The position numbers and the translations under genes are program-made. The notes under the pieces are model-generated. The model did no database searches, had not been told where the DNA came from, and worked only from the letters and a program-made list of their open reading frames with translations. A stretch of 64,000 nucleotides of DNA from Mya arenaria (Eukaryota; Mollusca; Bivalvia; Myida; Myidae): assembly GCF_026914265.1 (NCBI RefSeq), contig NC_069125.1, forward strand, positions 65,275,479-65,339,478. The letters run 5' to 3'. The first letter of the stretch is position 1; each line of letters opens with the position of its first letter. Shown here piece by piece: positions 25,401 through 37,380 of the stretch.

Positions 25401-28400
25401 AATGTACGCTGGTTGAAAACCTTGCTAAGAAATACGGCCTGTCACAAGCAATGGTTCTGGATTTCTTCAATGAGGGCTTCTTTGGTTTTGACAAGAAGAT
25501 GAAGGACTTGACGAGTGGGATGGAGAACATGGACTGGGATACGTCGCGAGGAATCTCCCATGGCATGTTTGTATGCCGTATGTTCATGTACGATGTCATT
25601 AGGGGGATGTCGAAACTCATCAATGAAGTTGAGGATTACATTCAGGTGAGCTGTCTACATCCATGTACATGAAAAGGAAACTGTGTAAAATTAGCTGGTT
25701 GAAGGTTCAATTACTTTTGGTGTGGAACAAAATTTTAGCTGAAAGCAATCCTTATTGTTAGAGCCTTTGGTCATGTTGAAGCCATATTGAATGTATTTAT
25801 TTAAGGCATATATATATATATGTATACATAGTTTACTGATAATTTGTAAATATGTAAGAAAATGTCCAGGTAAATCAGAAAATAAGAGTTTCCTTAAGAT
25901 ATAATATTTTATCAGTATTAAAGTATTTTTTATCGATATCTAAAGAATACATGTTAAAAGAAGACTCTTGGCTGATTGTTCAGAGCCCAGTTAAAGTTAA
26001 CAAGGTTTTTAACATCACCTTTACACTTTCAACTTGTTACTGCTCTCGAAGTTTAATGATACACAGAACACTTGAGATCTTCTGGCCCCAAATCCTCGAA
26101 ACTTCTTAACTCCTTTATAACAGGATTAAGCTAATCTCACTATTTTTGTTGTTCTATAAAATGTGTTACATTTACTTCTTCAAGAATCTTTAGAAATTAT
26201 GTATAAATAATCTGTATGATTATCAGCATAAACCATTTTTCATTTATCAAAATCCATTTTCAGTATGTATTTTGGCTAATTGAAATAAGCGACTTAAGCC
26301 TGTTAAGATTAAAAAGTTTCGAGAAATTGGGGCCTGTAATTCAAACAAGATTTGAGAACACTGTTTCAGCTGTACATTACTTGCTTGTATTTAAATACTT
26401 CAGCACATCATCAACTATATTATGTTAACTTAAACAAGGCTCTGTACAATTGGCCCTATAAGTAGCAAAATAGAAGATATTTTGAAGACAAGAATGTCTA
26501 TGAGTGTGCAATGTTTATACTTTCATTGGATTGTTATTGTACTGCATGCACTTGTATTTGAAGATGTAATAACTATGTTTTACAATGAGCCATTCATTTG
26601 ACAAACAGAGGAAGCTGGAGATTCTTGGCCTGATGGAGAAGCTGCAGTTTGAGCTGCATGGAATCATGCAGGTTGCTGACGTAACTGTGGATACACACAT
26701 CCCAGATATACCCCAACTACCAACAGAAGTCATGTGTAATATTGTCAGGTAAATTTTAGTTTCTAAATATTACAAATTATGCCTGAATGGATGCTACATG
26801 TAGACAACCGCGGACCTATTATCCCCTTACTGAGAAATATGTTACAGCAATAAATATGAAGATTGCAGTAGATAAATGTAGGACAATTTCTCCGTTCAAA
26901 ACAAGATGGCGGACATCTCGAAAGTAATATTTCTGGTATGATCTGGGATGAAATCACCCTGCAAGCGAGAGTTCAAAACAATCTATATAGACATAGAAGG
27001 AAGATATCAACCCATGGTTTAAAGGTCCGTGATACAACTAATGAATTTTGATGAAAGCTTAACTTTGTTGGTAAAATGTATAATATATTGTTTACAATGT
27101 CAAATTTCACTCAGATTAATTTTTTGATGTATGTAAGAAACAATTCAATTCAAATGGATAAAATGTCATGTTTATCACTTAATGTTTTATTAATCATGTT
27201 TTTGTTGCCAAAAATCACTGCCATTTCTGTTTAAAGGATTCCAAGTGTTGAAAGTTGTGGACATCAGTACGGGAGGCTGGTCTTAAGACTGAATCAGCAG
27301 TTGACTCTGATGGACCGAAATGATGTGGACTACTTTTTGAAGAAGGCCCAGTATTGCCATGGTTACAAAACTCAGCTTATTACAAAGAAAGTCCAAGTTA
27401 GTGCTGATATTGATCAAGGCCATGAGCTTAGGTCAGAAAATGAAAGAATTGTAGACAACAAAAAATACAACTATTTCAGCTTAGGATGTTTTGTAAATAT
27501 CAAACCAACGGATGAATCTAAACAAGAAAAAGAGGATCTGTATGCTCTGACATGTGGTCACTGTGTTAAGAACTGTAAACCAAATATTCATGTAAAAAAT
27601 GGCCTGGATTACAGAGAGTTTGGCCCATGCAATTATATGTTGAATGAAAATGACTTCCTTGACATAGCAGCTGTCAAGGTTTCAAATAATGTTATTCGGT
27701 CTTGCCAAAAGCACCTCATGCGGTCATCAAGAATGGAAGCAGCACAACACTGGACCTTTTACAGTGGAAATTTAGCAAGAAGGGTAGTGTACAAACATGG
27801 TAGCAGGACACAATTAACCCATGGAATAGTGGTTGGGCAAGACAACGTGACAAAAGATATAGCGAAATGTATTGAGAAACTGAAAAATGAAACAACAGGA
27901 TCAGAGAATGCCCTACCAGTATTTCAATTTCTTATTGAGCCAAAGGTTGATGTTCCAGAAAATTCCCGCGTCTTTCATGGAGGAGACAGATTGCCAGATC
28001 GTAAGAATTACTTGCATTCAATTTTTAACACAGCTTAGGAGAGGGTACAGTGGGTTGTAGTGCATATGTTAGGAGAGGGTACAGTGGGTTATAGTGTATA
28101 TGTTAGGAGTTGGTACAGTGGGTTGTAGTGCATATGTTAGGAGAGGGTACAGTGGGTTATAGTGTATATGTTAGGAGAGGGTACAATAGGTTATAGTGCA
28201 TATGTTAGGAGAGGGTACAGTGGGTTATAGGGCATATGTTAGGAGAGGGTAGAGTGGGTTATAGTGCATATGTTAGGAGAGGGTACAATAGGTTATAGTG
28301 CATATGTTAGGAGAGGGTACAGTGGGTTATAGGGCATATGTTAGGAGAGGGTAGAGTGGGTTATAGTGTATATGTTAGGAGTTGGTACAGTGGGTTATAG

Positions 28401-31400
28401 TGTATATGTTAGGAGTTGGTACAGTGGGTTATTGTGTATATGTTAGGAGTTGGTACAGTGGGTTATAGTGTATATGTTAGGAGTTGGTACAGTGGGTTAT
28501 AGTGCATATGTTAGGAGAGGGTACAGTGGGTTATAGTGTATATGTTAGGAGTTGGTACAGTGGGTTATAGTGCATATGTTAGGAGTTGGTACAGTGGGTT
28601 ATAGTGCATATGTTAGGAGTTGGTACAGTGGGTTATAGTGTATATGTTAGGAGTTGGTACAGTGGGTTATAGTGTATATGTTAGGAGTTGGTACAGTGGG
28701 TTATAGTGCATATGTTAGGAGAGGGTACAGTGGGTTTTAGTGCATATGTTAGGAGAGGGTACAGTGGGTTATAGTGCATATGTTAGGAGAGGGTATAGTG
28801 GGTTATAGTGCATATGTTAGGAGAGGGTACAATAGGTTATAGTGCATATGTTAGGAGAGGGTACAGTGGGTTATAGTGCATATGTAAGGAGAGGGTACAG
28901 TGGGTTATGGTGCATATGTTAGGAGAGGGTACAGTGGGTTTTAGTGCATATGTTAGGAGAGGGAGAGTGGGTTATGGTGCATATGTTAGGAGAGCGTATA
29001 GTGGGTTATGGTGCATATGTTAGGAGAGGGTACAGTGGGTTATGGTGCATATGTTAGGAGAGGGTACAGTGGGTTATGGTGCATATGTTAGGAGAGGGTA
29101 CAGTGGGTTTTAGTGCATATGTTAGGAGAGGGAACAGTGGGCTTTAGTGCATATGTTAGGAGAGGGTACATTGGGTTGTAGTGCATATGTAAGGAGAGGG
29201 AGAGTGGGTTATGGTGCATATGTTAGGAGAGGGTACAGTGGGTTTTAGTGCATATGTAAGGAGAGGGTACATTGGGTTGTAGTGCATATGTAAGGAGAGG
29301 GAGAGTAGGTTATGGTGCATATGTTAGGAGAGGGAACAGTGGGCTTTAGTGCATATGTTAGGAGAGGGAACAGTGGGCTTTAGTGCATATGTTAGGAGAG
29401 GGAACAGTGGGTTTTAGTGCATATGTTAGGAGAGGGTACATTGGGTTGTAGTGCATATGTAAGGAGAGGGTAAAGTGGATTATAGTGCATATGTTAGGAG
29501 AGGGAACAGTGGGCTTTAGTGCATATGTTAGGAGAGGGAACAGTGGGCTTTAGTGCATATGTTAGGAGAGGGAACAGTGGGCTTTAGTGCATATGTTAGG
29601 AGAGGGAACAGTGGGTTTTAGTGCATATGTTAGGAGAGGGTACATTGGGTTGTAGTGCATATGTAAGGAGAGGGTAAAGTGGATTATAGTGCATATGTTA
29701 GGAGAGGGAACAGTGGGCTTTAGTGCATATGTTAGGAGAGGGCACAGTGGGTTGTAGTGCATATGTTAGGAGAGGGTACAGTGTGTTATAGTGCATATGT
29801 AAGGAAAGGGTACAGTGGGTTATAGTGCATATGTTAGGAGAGGGTACAGTGGGTTATGGTGCATATGTTAGGAGAGGGTACAGTGTGTTATGGTGCAGAT
29901 GTTAGAATAGGGTACAGTGGGTATAGTGCATATGTTAGGAGAATGAACAGTTGGTTGTAGTGCATATGCTAGGAGAGGATAGAGTGGGTTATAGTGCATA
30001 TGTTAGGAGGGGGTAGAGTGGGTAATAGTGCACAAGTTAGGAGAGGGTAGTGTGGGTTATGGTGCACATGTTAGGAGAGGGTACAGTGGGTTATGGTGCA
30101 TATGTTAGGAGAGTGTACAGTGGGTTTTGGTGCACATGTTAGGAGAGGGTAGAGTGGGTTATTGTGCACATGTTAGGAGAGTGTAGAGTGGGTAATAGTG
30201 CAGATGTAAGGAGAGGGTACAGTGAGTTATGGTGCATATGTTAGGGGAGGGTACCGTGGGTTGTAGTGTATATGTTAGGAGAGGGTAGTGTGGGTTAAAG
30301 TGTATATGTTAGGAGAGGGTAGAGTGGGTTATGGTGCACATGTTAGGCGAGGGTAGTGTGGGTTATGGTGCATATGTTAGGAGAGGTTACAGTGGGTTTT
30401 GGTGCACATGTTATGAGAGGGTAGGGTGGGTTATTGTGCAGATGTAAGGAGAGGGTAGAGTGGGTTATAGTGTATATGTTAGGAGAGGGAACAGTGTATT
30501 CTAGTGCATATCTTAGAAGAGAGAACAGTGTATTCTAGTGCATATCTTAGAAGAGAGAGCAGTGTATTATAGTGCATATGTTAGGAGAGGGTATAGTGGG
30601 TTATAGTGCATATGTTAGGAGAGGGTACAGTGGGTTATAGTGCATATGTTAGGAGAGGGTACAGTTGGTTGTAGTGCATATGTGAGAAAAGGGTTCAGTG
30701 GGTTGTAGTGCAAATGTTAGAAGAGGGTAGAGTGGGTTATGGTGCATATGTTAGGAGAGGTAACAGTTGGTTATAGTGCCTATGTTAGGAGAAGGAACAG
30801 TGGGTTATAGTGCATATGTTAGAAGAGGGTACAGTGGGTAATAGTGCATATGTAAGGAAAAGGAACAGTAGGTTTTAGTGCATATGTTAGGAGAAGGAAC
30901 AGTGGGTTATAGTGCCTATATTAGAAGAGGGTACAGTAGGTAATAGTGCATATGTTAGGAGAGGGAACAGTGGGTTGTAGTGCATATGTTAGGAGAGGGT
31001 ACAGCGGGTTGTAGTGCATATGTTAGAAGAGGGTACAGTGGGTTATAGTGCGTATGTTAGGAGAAGGAACAGTAGGTTTTAGTGCATATGTTAGAAGAGG
31101 GTACAGTGGGTTATAGTGCATATGTTAGGAAAAGGAACAGTAGGTTGTAGTGCATATGTTAGAAGAGGGTACAGTGGGTTATAGTGCATATGTTAGGAGA
31201 GGGAACAGTGGGTTGTAGTGCATATGTTAGGAGAGGGTACAGCGGGTTGTAGTGCATATGTTAGAAGAGGGTACAGTGGGTTATAGTGCGTATGTTAGGA
31301 GAAGGAACAGTAGGTTTTAGTGCATATGTTAGAAGAGGGTACAGTGGGTTATAGTGCATATGTTAGGAGAGGGAATAGTGGGTTGTAGTGCATATGTTAG

Positions 31401-34400
31401 GAGAGGGTACAGCGGGTTGTAGTGCATATGTTAGAAGAGGGTACAGTGGGTTATAGTGCGTATGTTAGGAGAAGGAACAGTAGGTTGTAGTGCATATGTT
31501 AGAAGAGGGTACAGTGGGTTATAGTGCATATGTTAGGAAAAGGAACAGTAGGTTTTAGTGCATATGTTAGGAGAAGGAACAGTGGGTTATAGTGCCTATA
31601 TTAGAAGAGGGCACAGTAGGTAATAGTGCATATGTTAGGAGAGGGAACAGTGGGTTGTAGTGCATATGTTAGAAGAGGGTACAGCGGGTTGTAGTGCATA
31701 TGTTAGGAGAGGGTACAGCGGGTTGTAGTGCATATGTTAGAAGAGGGTACAGTGGGTTATAGTGCGTATGTTAGGAGAGGGAGAGTGGGTTATGGTGCAT
31801 ATATTAGGAGAGCGTATAGTGGGTTTAAGTGCATATGTTAGGAGAGGGTATAGTAGGTTATGGTGCAGATGTTAGGAGAGGGTACAATGGGTTATAGTGC
31901 ATATGTTAGGAGAGGGTACAGTGAATTGTAGTGCATATGTTAGGAGAGGGTACATTGTGTTATAGTGCAGATGTTAGGAGAGGGAACAGTGAGTTATAGT
32001 GCAGATGTTAGGAGAGGGAACAGTGAGTTGTAGTGCATATGTTAGGAGAGGGTACAGTGAGTTGTAGTGCATATGTTAGGAGAGGGTACATTGTGTTATA
32101 GTGCATATGTTAGGAAAGGGTACAGTGGGTTGTAGTGCATATGTTAGGAGAGGGTACAGTGGGTTATTGTGCATATGTAAGGAGAGGGTACAGTGGGTTA
32201 TGGTGCATATGTTAGGAGAGGGTACAATGTGTTATGGTGCAGATGTTAGAATAGGGTACAGTGGGTATAGTGCATATGTTAGAAGAATGAACAGTGGGTT
32301 GTAGTGCATATGCTAGGAGAGGGTAGAGTGGGTTATAGTGCATATGTTAGGAGAGGGTACAGTGGGTTATAGTGCATATGTTAGGAGAGGGAACAGTGTA
32401 TTCTTGTGCATATGTTAGGAGAGGGTACATTGTGTTATGGTGCATATGTTAGGAGGGGGAACAGTGGATAAAAGTGCATATGTTAGGAGAGGGAACAGTG
32501 TATTCTAGTGCATATGTTAGGAGAGGGTACAGTTGGTTATAGTGCATATGTTAGGAAAGGGTACAGTGGGTTATAGTGCATATGTTAGGAGAGGTAACAG
32601 TTGGTTAAAGTGCATATGTTAGGAGAGGGTACAGTGGATTATAGTGCATATATTAGGATATATTTTGTACCATTTATGTCTTGTTAGGTGACTAACATGT
32701 GTTCATGATTCACTTGGTACAGTAAAACATCAAAATAAATCTTTCACACAGATAACTATGAATTCAAATTGAGTATCAATTTAATCATTTGGCAATGCTA
32801 TTTCAGTAGCGCCATTTTCCAAGGATGGAGACAGTGGGGCAGTGGTTTGTATGGAAGACCCAAATTCAAACAAGTCCGTGCACGTGGTGGGCCTACTGTG
32901 TGGGGATTACAAGATGGATGATAACACAGGCAGTCACATATGCTCCTACGCCAGCGGCATTCACTCTATCGTACAGACATTTGAGAATAAGTTCAACTGC
33001 AAGGTCATTCCTGGTATGTGAAAGGGTTGCCTGTAATGAATGAAGATATAGTTGGCTACAATTGTATGGCACATCTGCAGTTATTGTTGATAAGTCCTTT
33101 TTTGTTTTTACTTTGTATTTAAGGTAGCACACCCCTAATGGGCATCATTTTAAACTATGATCACTTGATAATTTCTTAATGTGTACCATTTCCTGGATTC
33201 AAAAACAAAATAATTTGGTTTCAGAGTAACAAGAAATATATTTGCTTTCAGAAATAATACATTATTGATCACATCACCAACAAATAGAATCATACTTTAC
33301 TGAAAAAGTCATATGGTATTTCAATTTTAACATACTGTTTTGACCGCGTAAAATTGGAACATCAAAGTTAAAAAGCAAAATCAACAAGTTCTAGAAGTAC
33401 TCATGACCTGTTCTTTATTAATAATTATCTTTAATCTTTTGGAAACATTATGTTAAAAAATCAAAATGTTTTATCATCTTATTTTATTTTTAAAATAGAG
33501 TTTGTAATTCCCAACCACCCATTTCAGCCCTGCTTGCAAGTTATAAATCTTCATAGATGCTAATATTTATGTGTAGACAGGTATTTAAATACTTTTTAAT
33601 GAAAATACAATATTAACATTGGTAAAAAATGTTAGCTGATGCAAACAAAGAAGAAAAAAATCACAAAAAAATGTGCCTCTGGCTGGATTCAAACCACCTG
33701 CCTTGAAACCCTCAAAAGATTTTTAGTCCTGTGCTTAACAACATAGGCTGAAGCATTAAAATTGAAGAGTTTCAAGTGGAGGTTTTCATTAGGGGTGTGC
33801 TACCTTAAAGCCTAAAGGATTATTGATATGGTTAAAAGGGAAGTGCTTAGGCACATGCAAGAAAAATGATTTATTTCATGTTTTATAGTAAGGATAAATA
33901 TATATAAGCTTGCCAATTTTGTAGAAAAAATAATGAATGACACAACTTTGTATTGTGATGCAAAAACCTTGTTGCCATACGTAAGAAATTGTTCATATTG
34001 ATTTCAAACTTAAACAAATGTTTTTAAAGTCAATGAATATTATATGTAACAAGTCCCTTTTGTTAGAATTTTAAGGGTCTGCCAGTGCCTATTAGCAGCA
34101 TTATGGCTTGACCAGACCAGATCCCCTGTGAAATAAAAGATTAGTTTTGAAGCCTTAGGAAAGTAATTTAGCACCCCAAAAGTGGTTGTGTAACATTGAC
34201 AACCGACATGTAACATGTCACACAACCGAGTATCATCACTTTCACTACAATGTTTTTTCTCCTTATGCTCAGCTCTGTACAAGTAAACTACTACACTTAT
34301 ATTTAATTTCAATTCTTCAATTCTGTAAAAAACGTTTTCTTTGTTTCCTTGTTTAAAATATAGTATTGTAAATTTTAGGCATTTTGTTTCCTATCTTTAT

Positions 34401-35054
34401 AATTCTAAGGGCCCTGACTCCATTCACTAAAAGGTGTGGCTGGTCCTTGGTCAGACGAGAATAGACAAACAAAAGGATTAATTTTATTGCTCTTGTTTCT
34501 AGAAACTCTTAGGAAAGACTACCAAATATAAAAAATCATGGAGTGTATAGATAACACTTAAATCTTGTTCTTCTAGGTCTAATATGTGTGTTAGGTACAT
34601 TTAAGGTATGTATTTCTGTATAAAGAATCCTTTCATCTGTTACAGCTTGCCAGAGCTCATCATAGAACAGACCAGCCAGCATGTACTCTTCTTGTCCTCC
34701 AGAGTGAATCATACACAGTGGATATGAACACTTTGGCAATAATAGCTCTGGCAAGGGCAGAAATCAAATTGTACATTATTTAAGCTATTCAATAGAGTAT
34801 TCCATAAAGTATGAATGTTCATTATATTGTACTCAGTGTGTTTCATTTGTTAAGGATTTGCTCTGATTGCTTATTTTATATTTTTGATTTTATTTCAAAT
34901 ATATGTTCCAAAGACTTTATTTTTTTAATAGAATTGCAAGTGTGTATGTAACACTCTAAAGCTGCCTTTATTTTACAAATTGAAGATTTTAACATTTTTT
35001 TCAGATTTTAAATTTTTACCAAGCATTTTATGCTGCATCTTAACTCCAACTTGA
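22458..35054 (+). CDS. PA-clan (chymotrypsin-fold) peptidase with novel N-terminal region, paralogue B
   Basis: Ten exons join in frame: 22458-22563, 22919-23070, 23898-24020, 24334-24576, 24831-24945, 25302-25645, 26609-26748, 27237-28000, 32807-33013 and a provisional last exon 35005-35054. The total is about 747 residues. A TTTACTTTACAG acceptor ten bases before the ATG suggests an upstream untranslated exon. The catalytic motifs are LTCGHC (His516), DFLDIAAVKV (Asp550) and DGDSGAVV (Ser672). The N-terminus (FPASFYPRYRHLKQRLAELV) and blocks such as AKKYGLSQAMVLDFF and HGIMQVADVTVDTHIP align with gene A over the full length, and phases agree at every shared junction. B keeps two introns absent from A (23071-23897 and 24577-24830). 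There is no signal peptide. The last exon codes for only DFKFLPSILCCILTPT and is unlike the tail of A, so it may be wrong. The substrate is unknown. Confidence 0.8.
25124..25221. repeat. two-copy tandem repeat of about 50 bp in gene B intron
   Basis: The phrase ACCTGAGGGCAGCCATTCC, followed by CTGTTCTGTACATTTGTCAA or a close variant, occurs twice head to tail in the intron between exons 5 and 6. Confidence 0.85.
28035..32657. repeat. 34-bp minisatellite array, about 135 units
   Basis: Units of the form TTAGGAGAGGGTACAGTGGG + TTATAGTGCATATG repeat head to tail for 4.6 kb with almost constant 34-bp spacing. Sub-families are clustered, for example GAGTTGG units near 28380-28700, GAACAGTGGGCTTT units near 29330-29720 and AGAAGAGGG units near 30820-31760. 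Higher-order blocks of several units recur, as expected from unequal exchange. The array fills most of the intron between peptidase exons 8 and 9 of gene B, beginning 34 bases after the donor. Open frames inside it are artefacts of the repeat. Confidence 0.98.
33119..33808. mobile_element. TTAA-flanked MITE, 682 bp
   Basis: The element runs from 33123 to 33804 with perfect 18-bp terminal inverted repeats (GGTAGCACACCCCTAATG and complement), bordered on both sides by TTAA. TTAA target sites are used by piggyBac and Kolobok transposons. No transposase is encoded, so it is non-autonomous. It lies in the last intron of gene B and carries a tRNA-like patch near 33690 (TGGATTCAAACCACC). Confidence 0.85.
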
Positions 35055-36480
35055 GTGAAAACTTCAGCGATGGAGACTCAAGACAAGTAAAGTCTTGGTC
35101 TGATTATAAGTTATTAGTCAAAGATAATAAGCAATAGTGTGAATCTAATTAATTTTATCGGTGTTAATTCCTTAAGATTTCAATATTTTGAACATTAAAT
35201 GAAATTTACCTTGTCGTTAATAGATGTCAAGAAGTCTATATAAAATAATATAATATATATTTATGTTTCATACTTATAATTTGTTTGTAGCTTAGTTCAT
35301 GAGTTCTTCATGATTGAACAAATGTGTGCTAACAGGAACCTGTTGAATGGGGGAAATAGGGGTGATATTAGTGCCATTCTGATTTGAATATTCATTACCC
35401 ATAAAAGATGTAAACCTGACATATGCAGGTTATTCACAATGTTTTGAGACTGAGATGTACAAACTACCAGTAATCAAATCAGACAATTAAGTGTACAGTA
35501 CTTAATACTTTAGATACCATATTCATGACCGTTACTACCAGGTATATGCATATCAGTTTCCTGTTCCATACCTTACAGTGAATTTACGGCATCATTGTTA
35601 CTATAACAACTCCTGTAGTGGAGCTTGTTGAAAATAATGATTTCAGTAGAAACACAGTTATGATTGAACATATTACTCCCCAATGTATCACAAAATAGTA
35701 TGATGTTAAAGTGGTGTCAGTTATTAGTCTGTGCTATGTTTTGATGTCATTTAACAAGCGTTTTCCTTACACTTAAACATCACCAATATAATGTTGTTGG
35801 CTTTTGTCCTCGCCAAATTTTAACTGACAGTTATACAAGGCTATGTCGATGAAATAAAATTATCAATGGAAGAAATATAAAAGGTAACGAAGGGCTATTT
35901 GGATGTTTGTCATTTGTCAGTGATCAAAACCTTTCAGAGAGTAAAAACACAGAATGATATGGAAAGAAGGCATATATGATATTTTCCTACACTGTTATAC
36001 ATCACATGATAATTTTGAAGTTATATCTATTGATACTTTAATACCTTCACAACAAATGCACATGTGAGTGATACAAACTGGTGTTTATTGCTATTTTCCG
36101 TATTTTGTGTTTATAAAAAGTTACCCGTGTATATGTAAAATGATATATCTATCTCAAACTATTTTTAGCTTACTTGAAGGCTTATAATGGCAGTTAGTTT
36201 GGAATATCAAATTATTTTTATAATCATATAGGTAAATACCATGTTATGATTTAAATTAAGTTGCCTTTACCCCATCACTTGTTTGTTAAAGATTATCCTG
36301 ACTTTAAGGAGATTATTTGATATTCACTGCTGTAATAAGTAATAATTAATCTCTCAGATGCCTATAATGTATAACTGGTTTATTTATTTCTCTGATCAAT
36401 ATTTCTGAACAAAGTAATACTTATGATGTAAATACAATAAAGATTGATGAATGTTTGTTGTTTTATGCTTTTAATTTTTT
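35055..36480. other. downstream flank or 3' UTR of gene B
   Basis: No coding exon is seen. An AATAAA at 36436-36441 could be the polyadenylation signal of gene B if this is its 3' untranslated region. That is a guess. Confidence 0.3.
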
Positions 36481-37380
36481 ATCCCCCGCCAAATTGAAGG
36501 TTTCGGGAGGGGGATATTGTTTTGGTGTTGTCTGTCCGTCCGTCAATGTTCAAACTTGATCCGAATGTTCAAATCCTTGATCAAGTCTCAACCACTTGTA
36601 GAAGTGGGTCACATGGGGTCAAAACTAGGTCACTAGGTCAAATCTTAGAAGAATCTTTGAAACATACTAGAGGCATTATACATCGTCAAATATTCATGAA
36701 ACTTAATCAGAATGTTTTCCTTGATGAACTCTTGGTCATAAATAAAACTAGGTCACATATGATTGAAAATTAGGTCACTAGGTCAAATCTTAGATTTTTT
36801 TTGCCCGTAATGGAAATGATTGATCGGATTTTGTTCAAACTTGGTCATGATATACCCCTTGATGAAATATTGACCGCTTGTAAAAGTGGGGCACATGGGG
36901 TCAAAAACTAGGTAACTAGGTCAAATCTTAGAAAAATCTTTGAAACACATTAGAGGCACAGTATTGTCTTATATTCATGAAACTTGATCAGAATGTTTTC
37001 CTTGATGAACTCTTGGACATGCTTTAATGGGTCACATGTGATAAAAAATGAGGTCACTAGGTCAAATCTTTCAAAAATCTTGTCCGAAACTATTTTATGG
37101 TGGTGATTGGTCAGATTATGTTCAAACATGATCAGAATGTTCTCTTGGGTTAAATTTCGCCTGCGTTTTAAAAGTGGGTCAAAAACAAGGTCAATAGGTC
37201 AAATCTGTGAAAAAAATATTCTTGGTCAATTCTAAATGCTACATTATAAACATTTTATTTTTTTTCAAACAGTTGCAATCAAACTCAAACTCATAATTAT
37301 ATATATTTCACCAACAATTGATTTCCATTCCTTGACTTAGCCCAATCAGGTGGGGGATATTAATTGAACAAATTTGCTTG
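36481..37380 (+). repeat. dispersed 0.9-kb repeat, copy 2
   Basis: The head ATCCCCCGCCAAATTGAAGG and the tail CAATCAGGTGGGGGATATTA form an imperfect inverted pair. The body carries repeated 'ggtcactaggtcaaatctta' phrases shared with the copies at 9898 and 62415. Non-coding. Confidence 0.75.

Noticed and set aside
29562..32304. Open frames inside the 34-bp array
   Set aside because: They are by-products of repeat periodicity. The array lies in an intron and frames break wherever units vary.
28035..32657. Possible CRISPR array (34-bp regular repeats)
   Set aside because: There are no unique spacers between units. It is a head-to-tail minisatellite in a eukaryotic intron.
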